Part shown: piece by piece, positions 27,249 through 35,025 of the stretch | How the letters are laid out: each line of letters starts with the position of its first letter | How positions within the stretch are numbered: position 1 is the first letter of the stretch | Assembly (NCBI GenBank): GCA_025453975.1 | Contig: JALOPI010000031.1 | Coordinates: 1-43,304 of the forward strand | Direction of reading: 5' to 3' | Source: Syntrophobacteraceae bacterium | Lineage (GTDB): Bacteria; Desulfobacterota; Syntrophobacteria; Syntrophobacterales; Syntrophobacteraceae | DNA length: 43,304 bases | Notes under the pieces: generated by a model | The model's input: the letters and a program-made list of their open reading frames with translations, nothing else | What the model was told of the DNA's origin: nothing | Databases searched by the model: none | Position numbers and translations under genes: made by a program

Positions 27249-27495
27249 GGGGTTCTCTCCGTTCTCCCACGGGGGGGAATTCGCAGCTCCACGGCCGGCA
27301 GCGCTCCAAGGGTATCACGCAGGATCGGCCCGGCCTTCGTCTGGGCGAAGCAGCCGCCGACCAGCCTGCCGCTCACGCTTCCCCACCCCGGAATATCCAT
27401 ATACCTCACTTTGCGAGCTTCGGGGAACGGAATCGAAAGTGTGATCCATCGCGCATCCTTGATCTGCAGTCTCCTCCATTCATGAGGACGGTCAG

Positions 27496-27517
27496 ATTGT
27501 ATTCATCGCCATACAAT
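27496..27517. promoter_or_regulatory. Inverted repeat, possible operator for hydrogenase operon
   Basis: ATTGTAT (27496-27502) and ATACAAT (27511-27517) are a perfect 7-bp inverted repeat with an 8-nt spacer, placed about 45 nt upstream of the candidate -35. The geometry fits a dimeric activator site; the regulator is unknown. Confidence 0.4.
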
Positions 27518-27559
27518 TGGTTGCGCCGGCAGAGGAAGCCCCAGCCAGAAAAGTGGAAA

Positions 27560-27588
27560 TAAACAACGATAACAGTAATGTGTATAAG
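27560..27588 (+). promoter_or_regulatory. Candidate sigma-70 promoter of the hydrogenase operon
   Basis: TAAACA (27560-27565), 17-nt spacer, TATAAG (27583-27588). It would give a leader of about 120 nt before the GTG at 27716. Confidence 0.35.
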
Positions 27589-27715
27589 ATATAGTAGAGT
27601 ATTCTTGTTCGGGCACAATTTGTGTATTGGGAAGACTTCCTGAACAGCTGACCGATTTGAAAAATAAGAGGGTTTGGCAAAGGCAGATTCTCAACTCTTG
27701 ATCCAGGAGGAGCTA

Positions 27716-28687
27716 GTGAACGTTTCCAGGCGTAATTTTCTTAAGTATTGCGTGGGGTCAGCCGCGGCTCTCGGGCTCGACCTGTCCATGCTGGGCTCCC
27801 TCGAAAAAGTCCTCGCGACGGGCGGGGGCCCTCCCGTCATCTGGCTGGCGGCATCCAACTGCACCGGCTGCACCGTTTCGCTGGCCAACCTCGTTTCCAC
27901 GCAGCGCCCCAGCAATGTGGGGGACCTGCTCATCAACACCATCAACCTGGCCTACCACCCCAACCTCATGGGCGCTGCGGGCGACCTCGCCGTTCAGTCC
28001 CTCAGGGCCGCCGAGGCTGGAGCCTTCATCCTCGCCGTCGAGGGCAGCATTCCGACGCTCTACGACGGAAAAACATGCTTTCTATGGAGCGAGAACGGCC
28101 GGGACGTCACGGCCATGGAAGCCGTCATGAACCTGACACCCAAGGCCGCCCACGTCCTGTGCATCGGGACGTGCTCGAGCTTTGGAGGGATTCCGGGGGC
28201 CAGCCCCAACCCCACGGCGGCCAAGAGCGTCAAGGCACTGACGGGGCGCTCGACCATCAATATTCCCGGATGCCCGGCCCACCCCGACTGGATCGTGGGG
28301 ACCATCGCCAAACTTCTGGCAGGTACGGCTCCCACCCTGGATTCCTACGGCCGTCCCCGTGACTATTTCTCGTCCCGGGTCCACGACCGATGCCCCCGAA
28401 GGGAAGCTCAATGGGCGACGACCTTTGGGCAGGAGGGCCGGTGCCTTCACAACCTGGGCTGCAAGGGAGTCAACACGAGGGCCGACTGCGCCACGCGCCA
28501 GTGGAACAACAAGACCAACTGGTGTGTCGGTGCCAACGCCCTCTGCATCGGCTGCACGGAAAGCCGCTTTCCCGACTTTTACTCCCCCTTCTACAGCACG
28601 GCCGGGGCTTTGCCCTCCGGCCACGATCGGGTGTCGACCCCCAGAAAGACCTGCACTTCCTGCCACGGGCAGGAAGTGGACGACTGA
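27716..28687 (+). CDS. hynB: Periplasmic [NiFe] hydrogenase small subunit, Tat-exported, with C-terminal CxxCH
   Basis: 323 residues from GTG 27716, preceded by GGAGGAG; the frame is open a little further upstream but without a start signal. The twin-arginine signal SRRNFLK is at residues 4-10, followed by a hydrophobic core. Seen: NCTGCTVSL (proximal cluster), GTCSSFGGIPG, IPGCPAHPDWIVG, RCLHNLGCKG and CVGANALCIGCTESRFPDFYSPFY (medial and distal clusters), as in group 1 respiratory hydrogenases. There is no C-terminal membrane helix. Instead the protein ends TCTSCHGQEVDD, with a CxxCH at 313-317 that could bind heme c, since the protein is exported. That segment is coded by a perfect DNA palindrome. 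The large subunit follows after 96 nt. Confidence 0.93.
   Translation: MNVSRRNFLKYCVGSAAALGLDLSMLGSLEKVLATGGGPPVIWLAASNCTGCTVSLANLVSTQRPSNVGDLLINTINLAYHPNLMGAAGDLAVQSLRAAEAGAFILAVEGSIPTLYDGKTCFLWSENGRDVTAMEAVMNLTPKAAHVLCIGTCSSFGGIPGASPNPTAAKSVKALTGRSTINIPGCPAHPDWIVGTIAKLLAGTAPTLDSYGRPRDYFSSRVHDRCPRREAQWATTFGQEGRCLHNLGCKGVNTRADCATRQWNNKTNWCVGANALCIGCTESRFPDFYSPFYSTAGALPSGHDRVSTPRKTCTSCHGQEVDD
28654..28678 (+). other. Perfect 11-bp hairpin at the 3' end of the small-subunit gene
   Basis: CACTTCCTGCC (28654-28664) and GGCAGGAAGTG (28668-28678) are exact inverted repeats with a three-base loop ACG, ending 7 nt before the stop codon. No T-run follows. It may control the ratio of small to large subunit or protect the upstream mRNA from 3' decay. 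Confidence 0.6.
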
Positions 28688-28783
28688 TGCTCAAGGACCT
28701 CGGACTGACAAGCCATCCGATGACGTCGGCTTTCGCTGACGGCTTCATCGTACAATGATTCATCGCGGGATAAGGAGCAGCTC

Positions 28784-30244
28784 ATGGCGACCATCACCAT
28801 CATGGATCCGGTCACCCGGATCGAAGGGCATCTGAAAGTGGAAGTGACCATCGACAAGGTTGGAGGCGTCAGCCAGGTCACCGACGCCAGGTGCACCGGA
28901 ACGCAATTCCGGGGCTTCGAGGTCATTCTCAAGGGGCGGGACCCTCTCGACGCACCCCTGATCACCGAGCGGATCTGCGGCGTTTGCCCCGTATCCCATG
29001 GTTACGCCTCGACCCTGGCCCTGGAGAAGGCGGCCAACCGAAGCAGGCCCGCCAATGCCCGGATCATGAGAAACCTGGTTCTGGGAGCGAACTTCCTCCA
29101 GTCCCACATCCTGCATTTCTATCTGCTGGCCGCCCTGGACTACGTCAAGGGACCGGCGGGGTCGGACGGCAAGGTCAGCAATCCGTGGGCTCCTGCCTGG
29201 GATGTGGACCTGAGGGCCGGCGTGGCCGAGATCGGCGGTCACATCCCGGCGGCCATCGAAGCCCGGCGCCGCGCCCATGAGATGGGGGCCGTCTTCGGCG
29301 GAAAGCTTCCCAATCCAGCCACCTACCTGGCCGGCGGATTCACGGCCACTCCCAGCGCCAGCCGCATCGGCACTTTTCGCAGCCATCTGAGCTGGCTCAC
29401 CGGGTTCATCCGGAGCACCTACATTCCGGATGTTGAGCTGCTCTCCTCCGTCTATTCGGATTATCTGAGCCTCGGAAAGGGGCATGGAAACCTGATGGCG
29501 TTCGGAGCCTTCGATCTGAACGACGCGGCGACCTCCAAGCTCTTCAGGGGGGGCACCATCCAGGCTTCGGCTCCCACCGTCGTCAATGGTCTCGACATCA
29601 ACAACATCACGGAATCCGTCACCTACTCCTGGTACGACAACACCACGAACAACCTGAAGCCCGCCAGCGGCAATACCCGGACCGTCGACCCCGGTCTGAA
29701 GCCCGCCGCCTATTCGTGGCTCAAAGCTCCGCGCTATGGGGGGAAGCCCTTCGAAGCGGGCCCCCTGGCCCGCATGTGGGTCAATGGGGAGTACCGGCGT
29801 GGAATCTCCATCATGGACCGCCACCTGGCTCGGGCCAGCGAAGCCCTGAAAGTGGCCCTGGCCATGGACGGATGGCTGAATCAGCTGGTGACCGGCGGCT
29901 CGGTGTATGCCAGCTACACCACCCCCTCCACGGGGGCGGGCGTCGGCCTGACGGAAGCGCCCCGGGGGGCCCTGGGACACTGGGTCTCCATCAGCAGTCA
30001 GAAGATCGCCAACTACCAGGTCATCACTCCCACCTGCTGGAACGCTTCACCCAAGGACGGCGGCGGCGTCAGGGGGCCCATGGAGCAGGCGCTCATCGGC
30101 CTGCCCGTTGCCCAGGCCGACAAGCCCATCGAGGTCCTGCGCCTCATCCATTCCTACGATCCCTGTCTCTCCTGCGCCGTGCACGTGATGCGGCCCGAGG
30201 GGAAGCCGGTGGTGCTCCACGCGGGGGCCCGGTCGACCCTCTGA
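28784..30244 (+). CDS. hynA: Periplasmic [NiFe] hydrogenase large subunit
   Basis: 486 residues; AAGGAG lies 6 nt before the ATG. The NiFe site ligands are all present: ERICGVCPVSH (Cys65, Cys68) near the N-terminus and DPCLSCAVH (Cys461, Cys464) near the C-terminus, both in the standard Cys form, without selenocysteine. The 19 residues after His467 should be removed by a maturation endopeptidase once the metal is inserted. The subunit has no signal of its own and would be carried across the membrane with the Tat-exported small subunit. No maturation (hyp) genes, cytochrome b or cytochrome c3 gene is adjacent, so the electron partner is encoded elsewhere or is the CxxCH tail of the small subunit. 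Probable role: periplasmic H2 oxidation or evolution. Confidence 0.96.
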   Translation: MATITIMDPVTRIEGHLKVEVTIDKVGGVSQVTDARCTGTQFRGFEVILKGRDPLDAPLITERICGVCPVSHGYASTLALEKAANRSRPANARIMRNLVLGANFLQSHILHFYLLAALDYVKGPAGSDGKVSNPWAPAWDVDLRAGVAEIGGHIPAAIEARRRAHEMGAVFGGKLPNPATYLAGGFTATPSASRIGTFRSHLSWLTGFIRSTYIPDVELLSSVYSDYLSLGKGHGNLMAFGAFDLNDAATSKLFRGGTIQASAPTVVNGLDINNITESVTYSWYDNTTNNLKPASGNTRTVDPGLKPAAYSWLKAPRYGGKPFEAGPLARMWVNGEYRRGISIMDRHLARASEALKVALAMDGWLNQLVTGGSVYASYTTPSTGAGVGLTEAPRGALGHWVSISSQKIANYQVITPTCWNASPKDGGGVRGPMEQALIGLPVAQADKPIEVLRLIHSYDPCLSCAVHVMRPEGKPVVLHAGARSTL

Positions 30245-30251
30245 TCCCACG

Positions 30252-30287
30252 GGAGTCCGCCGGCTCATGCCTGATCCGGCGGGCTCC
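30252..30287. terminator. Bidirectional terminator between the hydrogenase and permease genes
   Basis: GGAGTCCGCCGG (30252-30263) pairs with CCGGCGGGCTCC (30276-30287) over 12 bp with one G-T pair and a 12-nt loop, 8 nt after the large-subunit stop. It lies between convergent genes and is followed on the plus strand by a short pyrimidine-rich tract (CGTCTCTTTC). Confidence 0.65.
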
Positions 30288-30321
30288 GTCTCTTTCAGCT
30301 TCGGCAGCCGCCGACCCACCC

Positions 30322-31449
30322 TCAGACGTGATTCGCCCTGCTCTCCGACTCCGCCCCGGGCTCTGGGGGGCCGGCCGCCCCGGGATGGGAGCTGCCTTCG
30401 TCGCCCTCTTCGTCCACCCATGCCGAAAGCAGCGTGTGAGCCACGGCGAGGACCACCGGACCCACGAAGAGACCGATGAGCCCGAAGGCGATGAGACCAC
30501 CCACCACGCCGGCGAAGATGAGCAGCAGGGGAAGGTCGGCCCCCTTCCTGATGAGGGCGGGACGCAGGAAGTTGTCCATGGTTCCGACCACCAGGGACCA
30601 GACCAGGAGAAATGTGCCCCAAGCCGTGCTGTCGGTCCAGTAGAGCCAGAAGACAGCGCTGGCCAGCACCACCAGAGGGCCGATCTGGGCGATGGCCAGC
30701 ATGAACATCACCGCCGTGAGGATCGCGGCGAAAGGGACACCCGCTATGAAGAGGCCCACCCCTCCCAGAATCGATTGGGCCAGGGCGGTCACCACCACTC
30801 CCAGGGCGACCCCGCGCACGGCCTGTCCGGCGAGCTGAATGGAATGCTCGCCGCGGTCCCCCGCCAGGCGACGCCCGAAGCGCCTCACCCTCGAGGCCAC
30901 GTGCTCCCCCCTGGCATAAAGGAGCGCCGCAAACACCACGGTGAGCAGGAACTGAACGACCAGGAATCCGAAGCCCCCCACTTCAGTGATGAACCAGCGT
31001 ACGGCGCTGCCGCCGAAGGGAGCCAGTTTGGCGACGAACTCCTGGATGCCCTCCCGGGCCGCCTTTTCCCACGCCAGGGCCAGGTCCGAGCCGAGGAAGG
31101 GCAGTTTGGCGATCCAGGCGGGTGGCGGCGGGATCTCGAATGTCGACAGCGACTTCACCCAGTTCACGATGAAATCCGCGTTGGACACGATGGTGTCGAT
31201 GGCGAGCCAGAGGGGGACCACCAGGACGCAGAGCAGGATCACGGTCATGACGGCCACGGCCAGGGAGCGTCGCCCCCAGAGCCGCTCCTGGATGGAGATC
31301 ATGAGAGGCCACGTGGCCGTCACGATGGTCACGGCCCAGATGGCGGCACCCAGAAACGGCCTGAGGATCCAGACCGACGTGCCGATGAGACCGCCGATGA
31401 AAAGCACGGCGAGGAAGACACGGGTGATGTCGCGCTGGTTTTCATTCAT
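30322..31449 (-). CDS. AI-2E family (YdiK-like) transporter
   Basis: 375 residues with about eight membrane helices arranged as in the AI-2E/PerM family: paired N-terminal helices (VFLAVLFIGGLIGTSVW, LGAAIWAVTIVTATWPL), a soluble middle part, and the conserved C-terminal region with LIRKGADLPLLLIFAGVVGGLIAFGLIGLFVGPVVLAVAHTLL. The substrate of most members is unknown; some export autoinducer-2 or act as ion antiporters. The tail is acidic and Gly/Pro-rich. It starts 15 nt after the aldehyde ferredoxin oxidoreductase stop, so it is probably in the same transcript, though the two functions are not obviously linked. Confidence 0.88.
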   Translation of the reverse strand: MNENQRDITRVFLAVLFIGGLIGTSVWILRPFLGAAIWAVTIVTATWPLMISIQERLWGRRSLAVAVMTVILLCVLVVPLWLAIDTIVSNADFIVNWVKSLSTFEIPPPPAWIAKLPFLGSDLALAWEKAAREGIQEFVAKLAPFGGSAVRWFITEVGGFGFLVVQFLLTVVFAALLYARGEHVASRVRRFGRRLAGDRGEHSIQLAGQAVRGVALGVVVTALAQSILGGVGLFIAGVPFAAILTAVMFMLAIAQIGPLVVLASAVFWLYWTDSTAWGTFLLVWSLVVGTMDNFLRPALIRKGADLPLLLIFAGVVGGLIAFGLIGLFVGPVVLAVAHTLLSAWVDEEGDEGSSHPGAAGPPEPGAESESRANHV

Positions 31450-31464
31450 GTCGGCGTCTCTTGT

Positions 31465-33231
31465 TCATTGGCTTGGTTGATCCGGTGTATCCTCATCCCG
31501 GGCGATGGTCAGGATGGCATTGGCGTAGGCGTCCTGGATCGCTGCCAGGTAGCCTGCGTCGATGCGGCCCCGCCAGGTCTCCACTTCCAGGAACCGTTTG
31601 GGAATCGATACGGAGCGAGGGTCGAAGCCTGTTCCCAGGCGCATCCGCCAGCGGAGCTTCTGGACGCTCCTGGCAACGGTGCCCGTTTGCTCCGCCAGCT
31701 CCCTGTAGCCGACGGCTCGCAGGCAGTCGGCGAGGACCTGCTCTCCGTAGACTCCCCTGGCGAAAAGGCAGCTCACCATGGATGTGAGGAGGACCCTGGC
31801 GCACTCGTCCTGTACCAGGAAATGGACCGCCCCATGGACATCGGGCTCCTGGTCCTTCTGGTCGTAGGAATACCCCCCGGCATCCAGGTGGGAATGGCGC
31901 AGTCCCAGGGCCTGGGAGGTGAAAAAAACCTCCCCCGTGGCGTAGCCTGCCATCTCCTGCCCGAGGACGCACGCGAAGTCCTCCCCCCCATGATGTCGGG
32001 CCGCTCGCATCGTTCCCTGGGCCAGCAGCCGGTAAAAATCGTTGGTGCCCGCACCCAGGTGATGGACCGCCTCCTGGTAGCTTCTCGCGTCACCAAACCT
32101 CAGGGGAACCAGGGTCTCCCGCGTCGAGAGGATTCCCTTTTCCAGCGCCTCGGTGGCCCACGCCAGCGCCACACCCGCGGACATGATGTCCAGCCCCTCC
32201 CGCTCCACCGCATCGAGGAGGGTGAGGACCGAGAACGCGTTGGTCACGTGGAGCATGGCCCCCGCGGCAAAGATCGGCTCGTGGTCGTAGGAAACCTGTC
32301 GGTAGAGATAGCGGTTCTCGCCCATGAACCGCTCCCGGACGAACCCCAGATGAATGCACCCCACCGGGCAGCCGGCACAGGCGGCGTTGCGAAGCAGGGT
32401 GTCCCGGGCGAAGGTCTCCCCAGAGATTCCCTCCATGTCGGGGTCGGTGGTCTTCTGAAGATTCCGGATGGGCAGGGCACGGATCCCGTTCAGGATGGCC
32501 ATGTTGATGGGAGTCCCATAATTGTGGTACTTCTCCATCATGTCGGTATCCGTCATCTTGCGATGCACTTCGGCGAAGAGCTTCGGGTAGTCCTTTCCCT
32601 CGGGAAGCGCAAAGGATCCGTCTCCCAGGACCACGATTCCCTTCAGGTTCTTGGCTCCCATGACCGCTCCGGAGCCCAGCCTGCCGAAGTGGCGGTACGT
32701 GTCCACGTTGATGCAGGCCATTGCGGAGCGGTTCTCGCCCGCGGGGCCAATCCTCCAGATACTTCGGTGTCCTGCCCCCTTGTACATGCGCCGGAGCATC
32801 TTGCCGGTCTTGAAAAGATCCATGCCCCAGAGAAAATGGACATCCTTGAGCTCCAGGTGACGGGACCCGATGGAAAGGCACGAAGGCCTGGGGGCCTTCC
32901 CACGGATCACCAGACCGTCGAAGTCCGCGAACCGGAGGGACAGGGCCGAGCGCCCGCCGGCGTGGCTTTCGGCGTACTGGTCATGGTACGGGGATTTGAA
33001 GGCGCAGACCGTCTTGCTCATGAGCGGGTAGTAACCCGTGAGGGGGCCTATGGTGAAGATGAGCGGCTGCTCCGGGTCGTCCCACGGTCTGCCCGGCAGC
33101 CCGTATTGCTCGAAGAGCATGGCCGCGAGGCCGCTCCCCCCCGCCACGGCGTTTCGGCCTTCGAGGATCTGGGGGGCGCCCCCTCCAGTCCCGAGATCGA
33201 CCACCATTATCCTGAAATGATCCCTGATCAT
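31465..33231 (-). CDS. aor: Aldehyde:ferredoxin oxidoreductase (tungsten/molybdopterin enzyme)
   Basis: 588 residues from ATG 33231 with GAGGAGGG upstream; the frame remains open upstream only as shadow of the ferredoxin gene. Seen: an N-terminal domain with GYYPLMSKTVCAFKSP and HAGGRSALSLRFADFDGLVIRGKA, typical of AOR-family enzymes that bind the bis-pterin tungsten cofactor; the [4Fe-4S] motif CAGCPVGC (Cys285, 288, 292); and a candidate fourth ligand at Cys488 in SMVSCLFARG, where the common DxxGLC form is replaced. The reaction is oxidation of an aldehyde to an acid with ferredoxin, or acid reduction in reverse. Its ATG overlaps the polyferredoxin stop by 4 nt, so the two are coupled. Confidence 0.92.
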   Translation of the reverse strand: MIRDHFRIMVVDLGTGGGAPQILEGRNAVAGGSGLAAMLFEQYGLPGRPWDDPEQPLIFTIGPLTGYYPLMSKTVCAFKSPYHDQYAESHAGGRSALSLRFADFDGLVIRGKAPRPSCLSIGSRHLELKDVHFLWGMDLFKTGKMLRRMYKGAGHRSIWRIGPAGENRSAMACINVDTYRHFGRLGSGAVMGAKNLKGIVVLGDGSFALPEGKDYPKLFAEVHRKMTDTDMMEKYHNYGTPINMAILNGIRALPIRNLQKTTDPDMEGISGETFARDTLLRNAACAGCPVGCIHLGFVRERFMGENRYLYRQVSYDHEPIFAAGAMLHVTNAFSVLTLLDAVEREGLDIMSAGVALAWATEALEKGILSTRETLVPLRFGDARSYQEAVHHLGAGTNDFYRLLAQGTMRAARHHGGEDFACVLGQEMAGYATGEVFFTSQALGLRHSHLDAGGYSYDQKDQEPDVHGAVHFLVQDECARVLLTSMVSCLFARGVYGEQVLADCLRAVGYRELAEQTGTVARSVQKLRWRMRLGTGFDPRSVSIPKRFLEVETWRGRIDAGYLAAIQDAYANAILTIARDEDTPDQPSQ

Positions 33232-33671
33232 GATGCGCCCTCCTCGGTAAGCCGGTCTCCTTCGCCCCGAGCCTCCAGCTCGGCCAGCTCCAGGCAGTCG
33301 TGGGGGCAGAACGAAACGCAGCGACCGCAGTGGATGCACACGAAGGGCTCCCCCGCCGGGTCGAGGTAAACCGCATCCACGGGGCAGGCCCGGGCGCATT
33401 CGCCGCACCGGATGCAGAGGCTCTTTTTCACCACTACGCCTCCACCCCGGCGCTGGGAGTAGGCCCCCGTGGGGCACGCCACCACGCAGGGAGCCGGAAG
33501 GCAGGCGAGGCAGGTTCGTGCCTCGAATCCCGTCGACAGGCCTCCGGACGAAGAGATGCGTATTCCCGCCGTGTCCCATGAGAGATGGCGATGGACGAGC
33601 CGGGCACAAGCCAGGGAGCAGGAATGGCACCCGATGCAACGATCCATCCGAGGGGCCGTGAGGATTTTCAT
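33228..33671 (-). CDS. Four-cluster ferredoxin, electron-transfer subunit of the AOR
   Basis: 147 residues from ATG 33671 (MKILTAPRMDRCIGC), with GGAGG 5 nt upstream. An in-frame ATG at 33785 would add 38 residues that lack conserved features. Sixteen Cys fall into four [4Fe-4S] sets: CIGCHSCSLAC, CLACLPAPCVVAC, CIRCGECARAC and CIHCGRCVSFC. This layout matches the iron-sulfur subunits that accompany some aldehyde ferredoxin oxidoreductases and DmsB/HycB-like chains. It would move electrons between AOR and a soluble ferredoxin or membrane complex. The C-terminus is charged. The stop overlaps the AOR start (ATGA). Confidence 0.92.
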   Translation of the reverse strand: MKILTAPRMDRCIGCHSCSLACARLVHRHLSWDTAGIRISSSGGLSTGFEARTCLACLPAPCVVACPTGAYSQRRGGGVVVKKSLCIRCGECARACPVDAVYLDPAGEPFVCIHCGRCVSFCPHDCLELAELEARGEGDRLTEEGAS

Positions 33672-33855
33672 CCGTTCCTCCATGGGGTTTCGGGCCACGT
33701 GAAGCCCGACCTGCACCTTGTCCACCGGGCCGGCCTTCACGTGCAAATGCTGGAGGATCCCCGCCTTGGGCATCGATCCCTCCATGCGGGCCGCGGAGAC
33801 CGCCGCACCCTTTCCTTCGGGCTCGAGCCCGGAATCCCGCCCCGGGCTTCGATGC

Positions 33856-34395
33856 TTACCGCCTGGACAAAATCTGAATCATATCCTCTTCCCAGGCTGC
33901 CTTGGGGAATTCGACGATCCGCCCCAGCTCCGCCCCCCTGGACAGGATCACCAGGGTCGGCACTCTCTGGATGGCGTAACCGGCGGCGGTGCCCGAGGGC
34001 TCCATCTTGGCCCGGTCGACGCCGTAGAGCTTCACCCTTTCCGCCGGCACCCCAGCCTGCTCGAGGATGGCCATGATCATGCCGAGCTGCTGGTGGGTGT
34101 CGCCGCACCAGGAGCCCCCAAAGACCATGAAGACGGCCTGGCTCTTCTGCTGAAGCGTTCGCAGGGCTTCGGCCTTTTCAGGGGGGATCCGATACCAGTC
34201 CGCGGCCTCCCAGCCCGTTTCCCTCTGCCACCGGGGCCAGGTGGTCTCCCCGATGACCATGCTGCCGAGGGGACTGGACTCGGATGTGCCTTTGGCCGCC
34301 GAAGGCGTTTCCCCCACCGTCGCCGTCTGGCAGGCCACCATCCCCCACAGGATCCATAGCGTCAGTCCCACTCCAATGGTCCTTCCAAGGTTCAT
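33856..34395 (-). CDS. Thioredoxin-fold lipoprotein with a single active-site cysteine
   Basis: 179 residues. ATG 34395 is favoured over the adjacent ATG 34398 because AGGAGG then lies 5 nt upstream. The N-terminus is a lipoprotein-type signal (hydrophobic core then GMVAC, Cys22). The mature part has a thioredoxin-like fold with AVFMVFGGSWCGDTHQQL, then KLYGVDR and the cis-Pro region QRVPTLVIL. The active site has WCGDT rather than WCxxC, so a second Cys is missing; this is typical of thioredoxin-like proteins that cannot do a simple dithiol exchange. Location: membrane-anchored, outside the cytoplasm. A candidate promoter lies about 200 nt upstream. Confidence 0.82.
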   Translation of the reverse strand: MNLGRTIGVGLTLWILWGMVACQTATVGETPSAAKGTSESSPLGSMVIGETTWPRWQRETGWEAADWYRIPPEKAEALRTLQQKSQAVFMVFGGSWCGDTHQQLGMIMAILEQAGVPAERVKLYGVDRAKMEPSGTAAGYAIQRVPTLVILSRGAELGRIVEFPKAAWEEDMIQILSRR

Positions 34396-34603
34396 CATTT
34401 CCTCCTGATGTGCATGAAAAGATTCAGGCTTCCAGTTTAGAGCAAGAAAACGGGTTCATGGCGGGCTCCCCGTCCGTGGAACGACGGCAGCTCGCCCTGG
34501 GGGCCCCCGCTCGCGCCCGCCGGCCCGGAAAGGTCCATTCCACGCTGCTTGGAAGGCGGCGCGGGACGGAGCTTCCTCCATTCTGCTCGTCATGGTCTCT
34601 GGT

Positions 34604-34632
34604 ACTTTAGCCGCCTCGGGCAAGGAGCACAA
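34604..34632 (-). promoter_or_regulatory. Candidate sigma-70 promoter of the thioredoxin-fold lipoprotein
   Basis: On the minus strand TTGTGC (34632-34627), an exact 17-nt spacer and TAAAGT (34609-34604). It would give a leader of about 200 nt. Confidence 0.45.
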
Positions 34633-34700
34633 TTGGACTTTGAGGCAATGAACGCAAAATGCAGTGGCGATGACGAAAGAGGTGGCGGCGCATGAGCCCC

Positions 34701-34719
34701 GGGAGGGCGGGAGGGCGGG
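34701..34719 (+). other. G-quadruplex-forming motif
   Basis: GGGAGGGCGGGAGGGCGGG: five runs of three G separated by single bases on the plus strand, in the gene-free region. Single-base loops are the most stable class of intramolecular G-quadruplex. Confidence 0.6.
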
Positions 34720-35025
34720 ACCTTGTCGCGAGATTCGTGAAACGACACACGGGGGTTGAGGAAGAGATGTTTTGGGCTTCCAGGGACCCTTATGGCCGGG
34801 GAGTCGATGCTGTCCGCGGGGACCCGGCGGGAGCTGACCGGGCGGAAGGATGGCTGCACGGACATGCCTCTGCAGCGCACCCCCTCGATTCATGCTCCCG
34901 TCGACTGAGATCCTTCTTGCTTCCCACGGAGGCACGGGGGCGCGAAGAGGTCTATTCTCCGCGCCTCCGGCGACTCGCGTGCGAGGCTGAAGGAGTCAGT
35001 CCCGAGGCTCGAGTCTTCGGTTTTC

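Larger units (their letters stand above)
27249..27715. other. AT-rich divergent region upstream of the hydrogenase genes
   Basis: 467 nt with no convincing gene. From about 27400 the DNA is strikingly AT-rich compared with the rest of the window, including an inverted repeat (27496-27517), a candidate promoter (27560-27588), the near-palindrome CACAATTTGTG (27614-27624) and GGAAGACTTCC (27629-27639). It probably holds the control region of the hydrogenase operon. Confidence 0.6.
34396..35025. other. Gene-free region with candidate promoter and G-quadruplex motif
   Basis: 630 nt in which several open frames exist on both strands, but all are rich in Arg, Pro and Gly, show no recognisable motif and look like GC-rich shadows. 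It holds the promoter candidate at 34604-34632 and the G-run cluster at 34701-34719. Nothing else is identified. Confidence 0.5.

Noticed and set aside
27600..27630. Sigma-54 promoter GGCAC-N5 in the hydrogenase leader
   Set aside because: The -24 element GGCAC is present but the -12 dinucleotide at the required distance is GT, not GC.
28784..30244. Selenocysteine in the hydrogenase large subunit ([NiFeSe] type)
   Set aside because: The C-terminal motif is DPCLSC with TGC/TGT codons; the only TGA is the final stop after the processing site.
29716..33369. Very long plus-strand open frame of about 1200 codons
   Set aside because: It runs antisense to the permease and AOR genes and out of frame with the hydrogenase; composition is His/Gly/Arg-rich and no domain is recognisable. 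GC-rich shadow.
34456..34935. Minus-strand open frame of about 159 residues in the gene-free region
   Set aside because: Pro/Arg/Ser-rich without motif or ribosome binding site, and overlaps the promoter candidate and G-runs.
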